NCBI RefSeq assembly: GCF_963678635.1 | Contig: NW_026971334.1 | Span: forward strand, 1-62,000 | Length of the DNA: 62,000 nucleotides | Reading direction: 5' to 3' | Source: Symsagittifera roscoffensis | Taxonomy: Eukaryota; Xenacoelomorpha; Acoela; Convolutidae | Shown: piece by piece, positions 30,890 through 39,864 of the stretch | Numbering within the stretch: the stretch's first letter is position 1 | Layout of the letters: each line of letters starts with the position of its first letter | Program-made: the position numbers and the translations under genes | Notes under the pieces: generated by a model | Told to the model about the DNA's origin: nothing | The model's database searches: none | The model's input: only the letters and a program-made list of their open reading frames with translations

Positions 30890-31263
30890 ATCAGATTTTT
30901 GTTATATTCGTATTGTTATATTCGTATTTTATGTTATCGTTAGGTCATGTTTAATGTGATGTTTATGTCATAGAAACCTGGACTACTCCAGGTACGAAAG
31001 GTGACAGCACTCAATTATCTTACTTTGACAAGATCGCAGGTGGACGATCCACCTTGGTGCTAGCTTTTAAACTAAGAACAAAACAGAGTTTCAATTGACT
31101 GAGTTTAAAAGATGTGAATGATGTTTCATCTTGGAGATGAAACAGTTCGTAATGATAAACCTAAATTGTGACATGTCTTTAAGATCCTGATTGATCGTAC
31201 ACTTGTTAATTGAATTTGAACTGAAATCGAAGGAAGAAAACACGAGATCTACACAAAGCAGAA
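30890..31263. other. Spacer between the two coding units
   Basis: AT-rich, with TATATTCGTATT repeated at about 30,903-30,930 and a CT-microsatellite just upstream (30,700-30,715). It includes CCTGG..ACTACTCCAGG at about 30,980. It could hold the 3' end of the Gypsy element, an LTR remnant or a promoter. It does not match 22.2-22.6 kb, nor clearly 38.5-39.3 kb. Confidence 0.35.
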
Positions 31264-31526
31264 TGAGTGATACCAATGACTTGATGGATGTTATCTCAGC
31301 GAGCCTAGGGACGACTCTAGACGAGGTGTATCAGTGGTTGGTCGATTTAAATGAGGAGAAGGTCGTGGGGATCGCCCCCACGGAAGTAGTACTGATGCTA
31401 GCTTTCGACGAGTCCAGAACCGCCGAGAGAAGCCGTAACAGACTCATGAGATGGCGGAGAGGGAAAAACCTGGTCACGACTTGGCTCGTGAGCCAGGGCT
31501 GGGCGAGCAAAGCGACCATCATTTAG
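31264..31526 (+). CDS. N-terminal domain of SGNH unit (~87 aa)
   Basis: The frame from the ATG at 31,264 starts MSDTNDLMDVISASLGTTLD and continues EVYQWLVDLNEEKVVGIAPT, EVVLMLAFDESRTAERSRN, then a basic end with RWRRGKNL. The frame is open further upstream (from 31,191), but the ATG at 31,264 is the first followed by sequence of coding character. The helical pattern with a turn and a wing-like VVGIAP resembles a small DNA-binding or protein-interaction fold; no family is assigned. A stop at 31,524 is followed by further coding-like pieces in other frames. Confidence 0.4.
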
Positions 31527-32214
31527 GGGAGCTGTCTCTACCCGTCCGCCTACGCAGCCTCTCATTGGAGCCAAGCAATCACGTGACGGGCCAGGCCCAT
31601 CACCTTCAGAAGACTCCCCAACAGCGGACCCTTCACTGAAAAAAAGTCAAATTGAACGAAATTGTGGTACAAACATCGGAGACCAGTGAAACTCCTGAGA
31701 AGATAGATGAAGACTGGGAGCAGTTGTGCGCGAATTTGAACGAGTTTCAAGAAAACGCGAAAGACAGTGACGATTGGAAGAGGAAATAAGTTGAGCTACG
31801 ATCTGCAGATCCTTTTCAAGGAAGAGGAGATAAAGCACTTGAAAGAACACTATAATGCAAGAGTCAGCAAGTTGTCGCCGGATGTCCTGGCAATGATGAA
31901 TCTCGAGACGACTTCCAAGGCCAAGATTTTACAGGCCGAGTGAGGTGACGGCCCCGCAGCGAGTGAGATTGCGTTCAAACGCGAGGAACACGATACCTGA
32001 TCCTTCGGACACTTGCCTGGCACCTCAGTTTCAGGAGAAATTCGAGCAGGTGGCAAGGCTGCGATACAGGAAATACACCGAGCGAGGGAGAGAAGCTTGA
32101 GTAGGATCGTTCATTGTCAGCGTGCAGGCCAGTCACGGAGAGAAAAGACAACAAATCCCACAGAGACGGCCGGTCCGGTACCGAGTAGAGCCAAGGTGAG
32201 GTCGCGGGTAATCG
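31527..32214 (+). pseudogene. Degenerate linker before SGNH module 1
   Basis: Short frames include LSYDLQILFKEEEIKHLKEH with ARVSKLSPDVLAMMN (about 31,790-31,900) and a basic Arg/Ser-rich stretch (32,013-32,200, RARERSLSRIVHCQRAGQSR). A helical charged segment followed by a disordered basic linker is suggested. At least three frame changes occur. The minus-strand frames here are shadows. Confidence 0.4.
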
Positions 32215-32790
32215 ATGTTCCAAAAGGACCTCAACACCCGGAGAACCTTTGTGCAAGTCGCTGCAGAAGACTCCAGAGCCTGCCTGAACGGTATGATCCG
32301 GAATTCCGCGGCAATCGACCAGCCGGTGCCGACGGGTTGCCAACACCTGATCATAGGAGACAGCCTAGTGAGGATTTTGAATCAGATCTTAGTAAGAGGA
32401 TGAAGCTGCAGAACGATTATAGAGTGGACACGTTAATCGTGATGATAGGGACGAACGACGTTTCGAGGAACCCCGTCACCCCCGAAGTGAAATGGGAATC
32501 GTTGCTGATCTGTCTCCTCACCGAGTTGAAAGAGGTGTAGGCCGATGAGTGTTGTCTTGTGTACCATCCCTCTCAATCCAGACGCCGGGTCACTAGTGGT
32601 CGACTTCATGAATGGATACGTAACCCAGAGGAATGTGATGATCGGAAAGCTGACCACAGAAGAACCCAATGAACTCCGTTTGATGGATGCCGGAAGTGCA
32701 CTGAGTATGGTGGACCACAGTGCCTTGACGAGAGATGGTATACACTTCAAAACCCAACGTGGAATAAAATGGATAAACGACGCGTTTTAA
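32215..32790 (+). pseudogene. SGNH/GDSL hydrolase-like module 1
   Basis: Three of the blocks that define SGNH hydrolases appear in order. Block I is CQHLIIGDSLVRIL, with GDSL coded at 32,356-32,367 (the nucleophile Ser present). Block III is LIVMIGTNDVSRN, with GTND at 32,448-32,459 (Asn present). Block V is LTRDGIHFKTQRGIKWI, with Asp at 32,734-32,736 and His at 32,743-32,745. Between them lie WESLLICLLTELKE and VVLCTIPLNPDA, the expected helix and strand. Two frame changes (about 32,400 and 32,541) break it. Such domains act as esterases or acetyl-hydrolases; in transposons they are best known from non-LTR ORF1 proteins. All four catalytic positions are conserved, but the module is not translatable as it stands. 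Confidence 0.65.
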
Positions 32791-33097
32791 ACGAGGATAA
32801 AAGAGATGGAAGCGGAACAATGGTCAACCCAGTGGATCGAGGTAGTCCTGTGGCTCCTCAAGCAACTGCGAGCACCACAGCCTAAAATACAAGGACGTCA
32901 CCGGCTCAAAGGACCTCGCAAACGGTGATTGATACAGGTTTGTAAGCTGCTATGGAAAAGAGCAGATTACAGCAACTGGTGACGATATGAAGCAGACATG
33001 GCAATCAAGCTGAACATGAAGACGCTGACATGGGGACGCGAAAAAAAAGCTCAACGAACTTGATTCTACGGTATCTGGTCTGTACCGGATATCGGGC
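32791..33097 (+). other. Degenerate linker between SGNH modules
   Basis: Short frames with DKRDGSGTMVNPVDRGSPVA and basic stretches; no frame stays open for more than about 40 codons. It is probably decayed disordered linker. Confidence 0.35.
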
Positions 33098-33595
33098 GTG
33101 GACTGGTTCTTGGCTGAAGAGGAGCATTTCAGTTCCGCCACCACTCTGCAATTGGCAGATCTGGAGGGTTCGCCCAGAAATAATACCATGGAACCCCTGA
33201 ACACGAGGTCATTGACGGACGTCCGTCATCAAGTCAGAGTAAGAGATCCACCAAACCATAAAGGAAAAATTCTTGTGGAGAAGAGACCTAACAAGAGGCA
33301 CCACAAGATGGGTAAACAGTTCGCTAAACCCCCGGGACAATCCGCAGGCAAGTGTTCGAGAGATTACCCTAGAGTTACACCATTGGAAGGCGATGAAAGA
33401 AGTTACCTTCGCCGGGAGTCACCAAAAGGAGACAGCCTGTTTGCAGCCTATGACCCTCAGGAAATGAAGCTGGGGAAAATCTTGACAGTGGCCAGCTCCG
33501 ACTACCTGTATACGCCCCGCTCACTCTTTTGGTCGGTTGTGTTTTTTTTCACAGCTCCTAACTTAGATTGGGGCAAGAGGTGGAGATGGCAATAA
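33098..33595 (+). pseudogene. Charged linker leading into SGNH-like module 2
   Basis: A 165-codon open frame. Its first 120 residues are basic and low in hydrophobic content (KRPNKRHHKMGKQF). Its C-terminal part, LGKILTVASSDYLYTPRSLF followed by WSVVFFFTAPNLDWGKRW, is hydrophobic and begins a structured domain. VASSDYLY occupies the place of the GDS block I of an SGNH fold, with the usual GDS replaced by SSD. The frame ends at 33,595, but the next segment starts only 8 bases earlier in another frame (ATG 33,586). Confidence 0.45.
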
Positions 33596-34000
33596 GTGTA
33601 CAGAGAGTAGAGAACGTGGATCCAGAGGTGGTGATAATAGTCGGATCAAATGACCACATGCAGAGTAGAGGACTCTTAAACTCTCAAGCTCTCAAGCTGA
33701 GGGAGAAACAATCAAGACGCTAGTCTCAGTCAAGCTGGAAGCAGCTGGAATCAGGTAGGCAAGGCAGGTAGATAAGTTGATTTTTTGCTGTCTCTGGATA
33801 CGCCCTGCTGCCCGAGCCCCTTCAGTTTGTGTATGCTATGGTCCCCTTGTGTACCTGCACCAAACCGACAAGTAGACCCTAGCTGTTACTATCCCTACCG
33901 ATCAGAACTCCCTGCGATATGGTCGGACATCTCGAACGCGGTCCAAGGATTTAAAGATCATAGCACGACACGGGCTGGGCCTGGAACTTTCCAACTTTGA
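33478..34000 (+). pseudogene. SGNH-like module 2, altered active-site blocks
   Basis: Block I-like VASSDYLY (33,487-33,510) is followed by MAISVQRVENVDPEVVIIVG and SNDHMQSRG (33,586-33,670). GSND matches block III (GxND) of SGNH hydrolases, coded at 33,643-33,654. After a degenerate part, VPAPNRQVDPSCYYPYRSEL and WSDISNAVQGF (33,850-33,950) sit where block V (DxxH) belongs; the Asp is present, but Tyr replaces the expected His. This points to an SGNH fold without the standard catalytic set, perhaps a binding-only or scaffold module. The assignment is weaker than for module 1. Confidence 0.4.
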
Positions 34001-34878
34001 TCGGTTATTGAAAATGAGACCAGGAGTGGGTGATGAACACCAGCTGGTGCAGCGATTAGCAAACAATCTGTGATCTTGACAGAAGGACTATGTGAGGGAC
34101 AAAAGAGTAAGTTTGGTGGAGAAGAATGTCCTCTCAACAGAAGAAGACCTTAAGGCCATGGCCTTGAGGACCAAGCCTCACGCCAACCCTTGGTTGTACC
34201 TGTCTCCTCGGCTATGTGCGTCGGGACAGGATTCCTTTGATATTTCGCTAGCAATGATGAGAGAAATTCACCAATACCTGGAGGATATTTGACGTGGGAG
34301 AGGAGGCAGAGGCGACAAGGTTGGGATTAATGCAAGAAATCAACACGATGTCCTTGGACCGGTTCAAAGTGGACGTGCTGGCTACGAGGGCCAACTATGA
34401 AAAAGTCCGATGCGGTTCTCGCAGGAGTGGGCATGTGGTGGTCACCCTCGTTTATCAGCAGTTGCTACCCTAGGGCATCGTGAGAAACCCGATAGCCAAC
34501 TTCGTTAGAGGTATCAAGAAATTGTCCACTGGCATTGTGCTGGCCTTATACGCAGCCTTCGGCACGAAAGCTTTGTTACGGGACCTATAGTGCTTTTCAC
34601 AACTGGCTGATCTCCAACTGCATGGTCTACTAACACTGGTTGTGATGACCTACGGTCGTCTGAAAAACTTGTTCATGTTGCTAAGATACCCCGAACAGCT
34701 GCAGGGACCGAGAAGAGTTTTTGATGCCCAGATTGAGACAGCATCCTATAGAAAATTAAAGAACTGGAGGAACTTGCTCCTTCAGTACTTACTACAGCAG
34801 AAAAGAAGTCTGACGGGAGAAGATAAGTCAGTCTCCGACGAGAGTGAATTAAGAAGTGTGGGGGGATGCCCCTGTTGA
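34001..34878 (+). pseudogene. Helical tail of SGNH unit
   Basis: Plus-strand frames 34,092-34,292 (LSTEEDLKAMALRTKPHANP, then LYLSPRLCASGQDSFDISLA) and 34,642-34,878 (RLKNLFMLLRYPEQLQGP, then LKNWRNLLLQYLLQQKRSL) are mostly predicted helix. Between them several stops occur. The coding continues over 34,876 into the duplicated block in a shifted frame (LLTDLALVMRIDPLALIFG). No known domain is recognised. Confidence 0.4.
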
Positions 34879-34940
34879 CCGACTTGGCCCTGGTGATGCG
34901 GATCGATCCTCTAGCTCTGATCTTCGGATTATGAGAGTTT

Positions 34941-35430
34941 GTGACTATGCTCTATGGGCCTAGAGTGGCGCACGTGTTCCCGGACGTACAAAGGGAGGCG
35001 TACAGACACTCATTTCTGTATGTTAACCTTGTATCAGTGACGGACTGTTCTGTGATAAACTGTGTGGAACAGAGGGAGTTGAGAGGTTTGGCGAGTGGTG
35101 ATCGACTATTCGGAAAGACATCGGAATCCGGCTGGGTGTTGATGGATCTGAACAACTACTTCAAATGTCGGATGGGAGGCGAGAACCTTTCGAACGTAAC
35201 GTTCAACCCCAAGCTTTGAAATCTACGACCCATCATCAAGGGTACGACAGACGCAGTGAAAATCCCGGCCTGGCCGGAGACATGCGCTGATGGGAAGGAG
35301 AATCAGGAAACAACGCTGGCGGGTTCAACTCCGCTGACGAGTAGGCGCCCACTGTATCCGCACATCAGGATGTTGTTATTGGGAGTCACAAGTCCAGTCC
35401 TGGCACCCAGATCGGAGCTGCGCAGGATGT
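34941..35430 (+). pseudogene. Unknown domain a (copy 1)
   Basis: The 92-codon frame (34,941-35,219) has VAHVFPDVQREAYRHSFLYV, a Cys-containing SVTDCSVINCVEQREL, and GWVLMDLNNYFKCRMGGENL. It continues in other frames with KIPAWPETCA and SRRPLYPHIRMLLLGVTSPV to about 35,430. The copy 2 counterpart (39,865-40,341) is more damaged in the first half. Hydrophobic strands alternate with conserved Cys and Trp, suggesting a folded domain. The family is not recognised. Confidence 0.4.
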
Positions 35431-35582
35431 AGAAGAGAGAATGCTCAAGTGGAGCGAGGGGATGAAGCCGCGCTTCATCAGTTGGAATGCCGCAGCTTTA
35501 AATACCTTTCGGGTCAATTGGAGTAGGAAGAAGGAAGATCAAGGCCATACCATCAAGAAACCAGAGGTCTCTGCATGATGAC

Positions 35583-35873
35583 GTGTACACTCCCGCCGAC
35601 GATAGGTCTAGGCTGAAATGGCCCAGAACTGAGACTGCGATGATGATGAAAGTGCGAAAGGAGACTAGAGGAGACATCTATCTGACTATAGAGAAAGTGG
35701 CGCCGCATGGTGAGGAACCCGTGGAAATTGTCATAAAAGACCAGGTGTTTTACCAGTCAGGTGACCTGACGATAACGCCTCGGCCGGATGCAGCAGTTGA
35801 CAAGCGCCAAGGCCCCTCTGGGCCGATACCAAAGCCAGGTGATGAAGGAAAGGAGGAGACGCGAACAAAGTAA
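35583..35873 (+). pseudogene. Unknown domain b (copy 1)
   Basis: A 96-codon frame with RSRLKWPRTETAMMM, then IYLTIEKVAPHGEEPVEIVI and a Pro/Gly/Lys-rich tail ending at 35,873. Copy 2 (40,507-40,758) keeps the first part but changes frame after VFYQY-like sequence and loses the tail. It looks like the end of a structured domain followed by a disordered linker. Function is unknown. Confidence 0.4.
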
Positions 35874-35939
35874 ATCAAGGGGGATATGATCCCATGGAAG
35901 TGAAAAGCGACAGAATGAGCGAGTTCGACTTGGGTGCCC

Positions 35940-36854
35940 TGGAGTTCGACGGGAGAGTTGTTAGAGGAAGTTCGGATTCTGAAAAAGTATGCGACGTAAG
36001 GGAATTGGAAGGCCTTCTAATACGTGCCCGGAGTGCCAGGACTGGCATAATATCCATTTGTGAACGAGGAAGCGAGAGACTCATTTTTCGTATTCCACTC
36101 ATAAAACACTCCGGAAAGGGATCTGCTAAAATACGACTTTAATGAAGCGGAAAGCGGTGGGGCGAATGAAACGCTAGTGCTGATATTACCGTCTTCATTT
36201 ATGTCTCCCACCAAGTAGCCCCCGGCTAGTTTGTCTCCCGTGGAGTCCATGCCCCTGGTTGAAGCACAGCAGAGGAGGGGCGAGTTCAAGCTGCTCAGTG
36301 AATACCCTCGGAGGTGGGGGATTGATGAGCCGATGCGAGTGGCTTTCTTGGGCACGTTGCCAACAGAAGAATGGGAACGGTACCAAAGCGAGCTGGAGAG
36401 GAAAACCGGTGATGCTTGGACGCGGTTTGCTTTGTGAAGTTCGTAGTGGATCGTATCCCCACTCCGGTGCTAGAAAAATGTGTAAAGGCAATCAGACGGA
36501 GGTCGACGGAGCGTGAAGACTTCTTTGAGAGCCTTGTTGGAACTCTATCAAGACATGCCACTACAGATCCTGACAAAAGAACTGAACGACATGGATAGCT
36601 ACCGGAGATTAGAAGAAGACATGAGATTTTCCAACAAAGAACTGACATTTATTGGAGAGTTGTTAGAGGGAGTTCAGAGTATGAAAAAGTATGCGACGAT
36701 AGGTAAATATTATGAAATATTATCCATTCTTAGTGACGATGTGGGACTCATGAAGCCTCCATGGTGCCCAAATTCGAACGCGGGCCTGATATGGGACCTT
36801 ACCGCTGAAGTTGAGCTAAAAAAGAAAATGATGATGAGAGCTTACCCGACTTAG
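35940..36854 (+). pseudogene. Unknown domain c, internally repeated (copy 1)
   Basis: Pieces in shifting frames: GELLEEVRILKKYAT (about 35,957), PFVNEEARDSFFVF (36,055), then SPVESMPLVEAQQRRGEFKL and PMRVAFLGTLPTEEWERYQS (36,231-36,437). After these come KFVVDRIPTPVLEKCVKAI (36,435) and LQILTKELNDMDSYRRLEED, GELLEGVQSMKKYAT (36,655) and SDDVGLMKPPW. The GELLE..KKYAT motif appears twice, 700 bp apart, in DNA of clear mutual similarity, so part of the domain was duplicated. Mostly helical, gag-like in feel, but no family is assigned. Confidence 0.4.
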
Positions 36855-37640
36855 CCGTGATACACCATTTGTTGGCTCTGAGAATAACGAAGCAGGATGA
36901 CAAATAACCCACGGAACCGTCCGACGGTAACTCTCAGAGGGATTTGATGAAGGAGGGTATTTGTCTAGCTTCCAGCTGTGGGATGGAGGGGCACGTGTGT
37001 GGAAACGGTCACTGCTTGAAGACATTGAGTGAACAGCACCGCCAGCTAGCCAAATGGTACGGAAGAATGAGTTAGTCAGAAAATAATGAAATGGAATTGA
37101 TTGCGGATTGCCAGTAAGAGGTGAACCTGATGTCTGCCTTAGGGTTCTGTAGTATGATCAGCTCGATTGAGTCATTGGAGCGTCTGGAGCGTACCAGCGA
37201 GCTGGTCACGTCCTTGAGTGTGGAAATGTTACCTGGATCGTTACAGCCGAAGCAGAAAATTGGAAGCTGGCTGGAGGCTCATGAAAACGAAATGAATTTG
37301 AAGCACAGCATGGGATATCACAAGACAGTAGGCTCGAAGTACCTGGTGGGATCTAGCGCGGCACCGTATTGTAACAGCAAATGCCGGAGGCTCCTGGTGG
37401 TTGTAGATGCCTTCTAGTAGATGCACAGGCTCCTTGTGGCTGCAGATGCCACAACGCAACACAGACTGGTCGATCAGCTCTTTTTGGTCTCTAAATCCGT
37501 GCGACTGTCAAAAATGTCGGAGAAATCCCATGAGATGCTGAGGAAGATGCTCCGGGCAGTCCCGGAGAGGTCTACGGACGAGCTGGAAGAAATAATGGGA
37601 GAGGACTTCGTGGAGCAAAGAAAACATCAGTGAAATCCAG
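36855..37640 (+). pseudogene. Unknown Cys-containing helical domain d (copy 1)
   Basis: Frames contain SSCGMEGHVCGNGHCLKTL (about 36,975-37,030), then, across two in-frame stops, ENNEMELIADCQ, GFCSMISSIESLERLERTSE and KQKIGSWLEAHENEMNLKHS to 37,417. A second part runs 37,421-37,633 (SEKSHEMLRKMLRAVPERST). A 45-bp phrase coding RLLVVVDA is tandemly duplicated at 37,389-37,460. Copy 2 lacks both in-frame stops. Cys spacing (CxxxxxxCxxxxC) could bind metal or form disulphides. Confidence 0.45.
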
Positions 37641-37850
37641 AAGTAAAAGGCGAGAGGGATGATGTCAATCGATTAAAAATATGAGAAGCATCAGACGATA
37701 ATGGAAATTGAGCCCCAACTGGTTGCATCGGGTTAACGAAGTTGGAGAAATATCCGGCTAATTCATGGGGAGTACCCGTGTCACTGCCTGGCGCCGACGT
37801 TTTGGTACCCCAAGAGAGCAAACATAGTTCTGGTTTGGGATGCTGAGGAG

Positions 37851-38273
37851 TTGTTTTCAATGGAATTGCCTAATCAAGCCCAGAACGTGACTATACTGTT
37901 GGTCAGTAACATGCTAGCAGTAAAGTGGCTAGAAACCAACGCAGGGACGACTGAACAGGAGTTGGCCGTGCCAACTCCGGAGCAATTAAGCAGAGTGAGC
38001 ATCAGTAGGAGGCTGGATCTGTTCAAGACAACCTGCAAAATTCTGAGGATACTGAAGGAGATGGAAAGGATATGGGCAAGACAAAGATTGCCGCCTGGGT
38101 TCCGTGTACTGATGGAAGGTGCGATGCGTCATATGTCCCGTAACACGCAAGCCTTTCGATATTTCCAGCTGGACAAAGGACAGGGAGCCTATAAGAGAGC
38201 ATTCCTGGCGCACATGAAAGCCGTGACCACCACGGTGAAGAGAGTAGCTGGGATGTCTTGCACCACCGAATGA
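37851..38273 (+). CDS. Hypothetical helical ORF (140 aa), only in copy 1
   Basis: An uninterrupted 140-codon frame: ELPNQAQNVTILLVSNMLAV at the N-terminus, SRRLDLFKTTCKILRILKEM in the middle, and FRVLMEGAMRHMSRNTQAFR with KRAFLAHMKAV near the end. Amphipathic helices dominate. Decayed coding-like sequence continues to about 38,490 (SLCLHSSFCRNMEQKVNVDL, QRLLEQESC). This segment has been deleted from copy 2 (its neighbours join at about 42,829). It is the C-terminal part of the SGNH unit. A long minus-strand frame opposite (38,023-38,586) is taken as a shadow. Confidence 0.45.
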   Translation: MFSMELPNQAQNVTILLVSNMLAVKWLETNAGTTEQELAVPTPEQLSRVSISRRLDLFKTTCKILRILKEMERIWARQRLPPGFRVLMEGAMRHMSRNTQAFRYFQLDKGQGAYKRAFLAHMKAVTTTVKRVAGMSCTTE

Positions 38274-38519
38274 GAGAACAAAGAGGTCTTACAAGTTGAC
38301 CTAGAACAAAACGTGAGCCTGTGTCTGCACAGCAGCTTCTGCAGGAACATGGAGCAGAAAGTGAACGTGGATCTACTACCCTGCCGCAAACAGAGGTTGC
38401 TTGAGCAAGAAAGCTGTAGCACGGCCCGTAACTCTGTGGACATGCTACAGAAAGTCCTGGAAGACAGTGAGATGGCAAAGCAGGAATAAAAAGCGATGGA
38501 GTGAGGATGGAAGAAGATA

Positions 38520-39270
38520 CGTGAAGGAAGATTAGAGATGAATTAAAACCTAATTGTTGTAGTGTGTGAAAAATTGATCTAATCAACCCAGATTGATTAT
38601 TGAAACTTTTAAACTTTTTGTTTTGCTGAGGTTTGATTAAAACATGCCTTGATTTTGTTTGAATTTGTTAAGAATTGTTGCAATTGTTGAATTATAAAGG
38701 AAAATTTTAGTTTGATGATTTTTTTTATAGTCAATAGTTGAATAGATTTACCAATTTAAATCTGACTGAAGTTTTTAACCTGTGTAGGACACATCTTAAC
38801 TTTGTGGCAACCTGGTAGTGTTTGGGTACGCTCGCTCGAAAAGGGTGAGTACCTCCTTACCTTTCTTAGCCACAGAGCTTCTTAATTTTAATATTGAGGG
38901 CCACAGCATAAATGAAGGATAAAACTTGGCGAGTGGCACTCAGTTGATTTTAATAGGTGCTTGGCCGTGCCACGTCCTAACGTTTTTAAATCAAGCATGA
39001 GCGGGAAGAAATTTTCAGAAAAATGACGTAAGTAGTCAGAAAAGAAACTTTATCTAGAACACTCCTTCTAGTGCAAATTTTGTGAAAATGAAAGAAGGAA
39101 GTGAAAAGTAGCACGATGCCATTTATGACACGCGGAGAGTTGAGGTGGAGTAGATAAATTTCAATTTGCTAATGAGATTTTTAAGTTTATTATAGAAAAC
39201 TAGATCACTACTTAAGATAACCCGGAGTTATGTGTTCAATGGGACATTGAAGTGGACTGTCCGAGGATAA
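38520..39270. repeat. AT-rich 3' block (copy 1), LTR- or UTR-like
   Basis: Follows the last coding piece and is non-coding: ATTGTTGTAGTGTGTGAAAA.. to ..CCGAGGATAATGTG. It is present almost unchanged at 42,850-43,600. It includes TTAACTTTGTGGCAACCTGG (38,799) and AAAGGGTGAGTACC (38,848). It ends where the R segment begins (GTGCCATTCCGCCGG). It could be the 3' untranslated region or an LTR of the SGNH unit; no third copy upstream of 31.2 kb was found to settle this. Confidence 0.5.
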
Positions 39271-39800
39271 TGTGCCATTCCGCCGGATTGACACAGTCGA
39301 ACCCTCCGACGAGCAAAGAAGAACTTGAGTGACGTTAATCGCGAACTCGTTATAAAAAGGAGGGTCGGAATGTACTAAAATTTAAAATTTTAAAATGTCG
39401 AATTGAAGTCCCAGAAGCTTTCCCGGAAAGTTTCCCGGAAACTTAGAAGCATGGACATTTTTGGCAAGAAAACCATGATAACACAGAGACAACCTGATAT
39501 ACAAGACGAGAATAAGTTGACAGAAAAAGAAAGAAAAAACGCGAAGTCACTCATCGTTGTATGTGGTTACCTTCTCATGTAACAAAAGCTGATCAAAAGT
39601 CGTTTGACTGATGGCTAAAAAATGGTGAAATTTTACTTAGCTCTAAACAGACCAGAAAAACAACTGGCTAGGTTAGACGGTGAAAACGGGTCGAATTTAG
39701 GTAACTGACGTCGGCCAGTCGTCAATCGGTGCTTTTTCTACGCTCTGACCTTATGTTGTATTTGGGCGAAAGTTACAAACCTTAGGGACGACAAAAATTT
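39270..39800 (-). repeat. R segment with family H 5' peptide (copy at 39 kb)
   Basis: The minus strand codes SDPPFYNEFAINVTQVLLCS and STVSIRRNG at 39,375-39,275, the same peptide block as family H at 15.5, 17.5 and 18.8 kb. To the right follow the R landmarks: GGCAAGAAAACCATGATAAC (about 39,460), ATACAAGACGAGAATAAG, AGCTGATCAAAAGTCGTTTG (39,588) and a truncated TTGGGCGAAAGTTACA end. The H gene beyond this peptide is missing, so it is a 5' fragment joined to the SGNH unit's 3' block. Confidence 0.7.
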
Positions 39801-39864
39801 TGACCGACCTGGTCCTGGTGATGCAGATCGATTCGTTAGCTCTGATCTTCGAATTATGAGAGTT

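Larger units (their letters stand above)
22700..30890 (+). mobile_element. Decayed Ty3/Gypsy-type retroelement with macro-domain-like C-terminus
   Basis: Plus-strand fragments follow the Gypsy order: coiled gag, zinc-knuckle-like remnant, protease (DSGA), RT, RNase H, spacer, integrase with zinc-binding and core boxes, and the integrase C-terminal CPFQITEV box. An acidic region and a macro-domain-like segment come next. The protease-RT-RNase H-IN order is diagnostic for Ty3/Gypsy as opposed to Ty1/Copia. Every domain is damaged, and several catalytic residues are absent. No LTR pair was found, so the true borders are uncertain. The next coding unit (from 31,264) is on the same strand and may belong to the same element. 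Confidence 0.75.
31264..34878 (+). mobile_element. Second coding unit with SGNH modules (possible element or gene)
   Basis: A run of plus-strand coding fragments without introns in G+C-richer DNA. It continues past 34,878 into the duplicated block. Contents in order: a start domain, a linker, SGNH-like module 1, a charged linker, SGNH-like module 2, and a helical tail. The dense intron-less coding content, decay pattern and orientation match the preceding Gypsy element, so it may be its 3' extension. It could also be a separate element or a processed multidomain gene. No terminal repeats were identified. Confidence 0.45.
34876..39800. repeat. 4.9-kb tandem duplication, copy 1
   Basis: 34,876-39,800 is repeated at 39,801-44,022. 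Starts: TGACCGACTTGG (34,876) against TGACCGACCTGG (39,801). Ends: ACGACAAAAATTTT before 39,800 and again before 44,022. The unit contains the 3' half of the SGNH coding unit, an AT-rich block (38,520-39,270) and an R segment with the family H 5' peptide. The left border falls inside a coding frame, so the duplication followed assembly of the element next to R. Copy 1 keeps 37,725-38,505, which copy 2 lacks. It lacks about 190 bp present in copy 2 at 41,640-41,830. Confidence 0.9.

Noticed and set aside
22211-31263. LTRs of the Gypsy-type element
   Set aside because: Compared 22.0-22.7 kb with 30.7-31.3 kb by eye; no convincing direct repeat, so no LTR is annotated.
36975-37030. Cys-rich SSCGMEGHVCGNGHC considered as an envelope-protein signature
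   Set aside because: No signal peptide, furin-type site, fusion peptide or transmembrane anchor is visible nearby, so an envelope assignment is not supported.
38023-38586. Minus-strand open frame of 187 codons
   Set aside because: Complement of the plus-strand helical ORF at 37,851-38,273 and the sequence after it. It is Ser/Cys/Leu-rich with no recognisable features, and the plus strand fits the surrounding unit.
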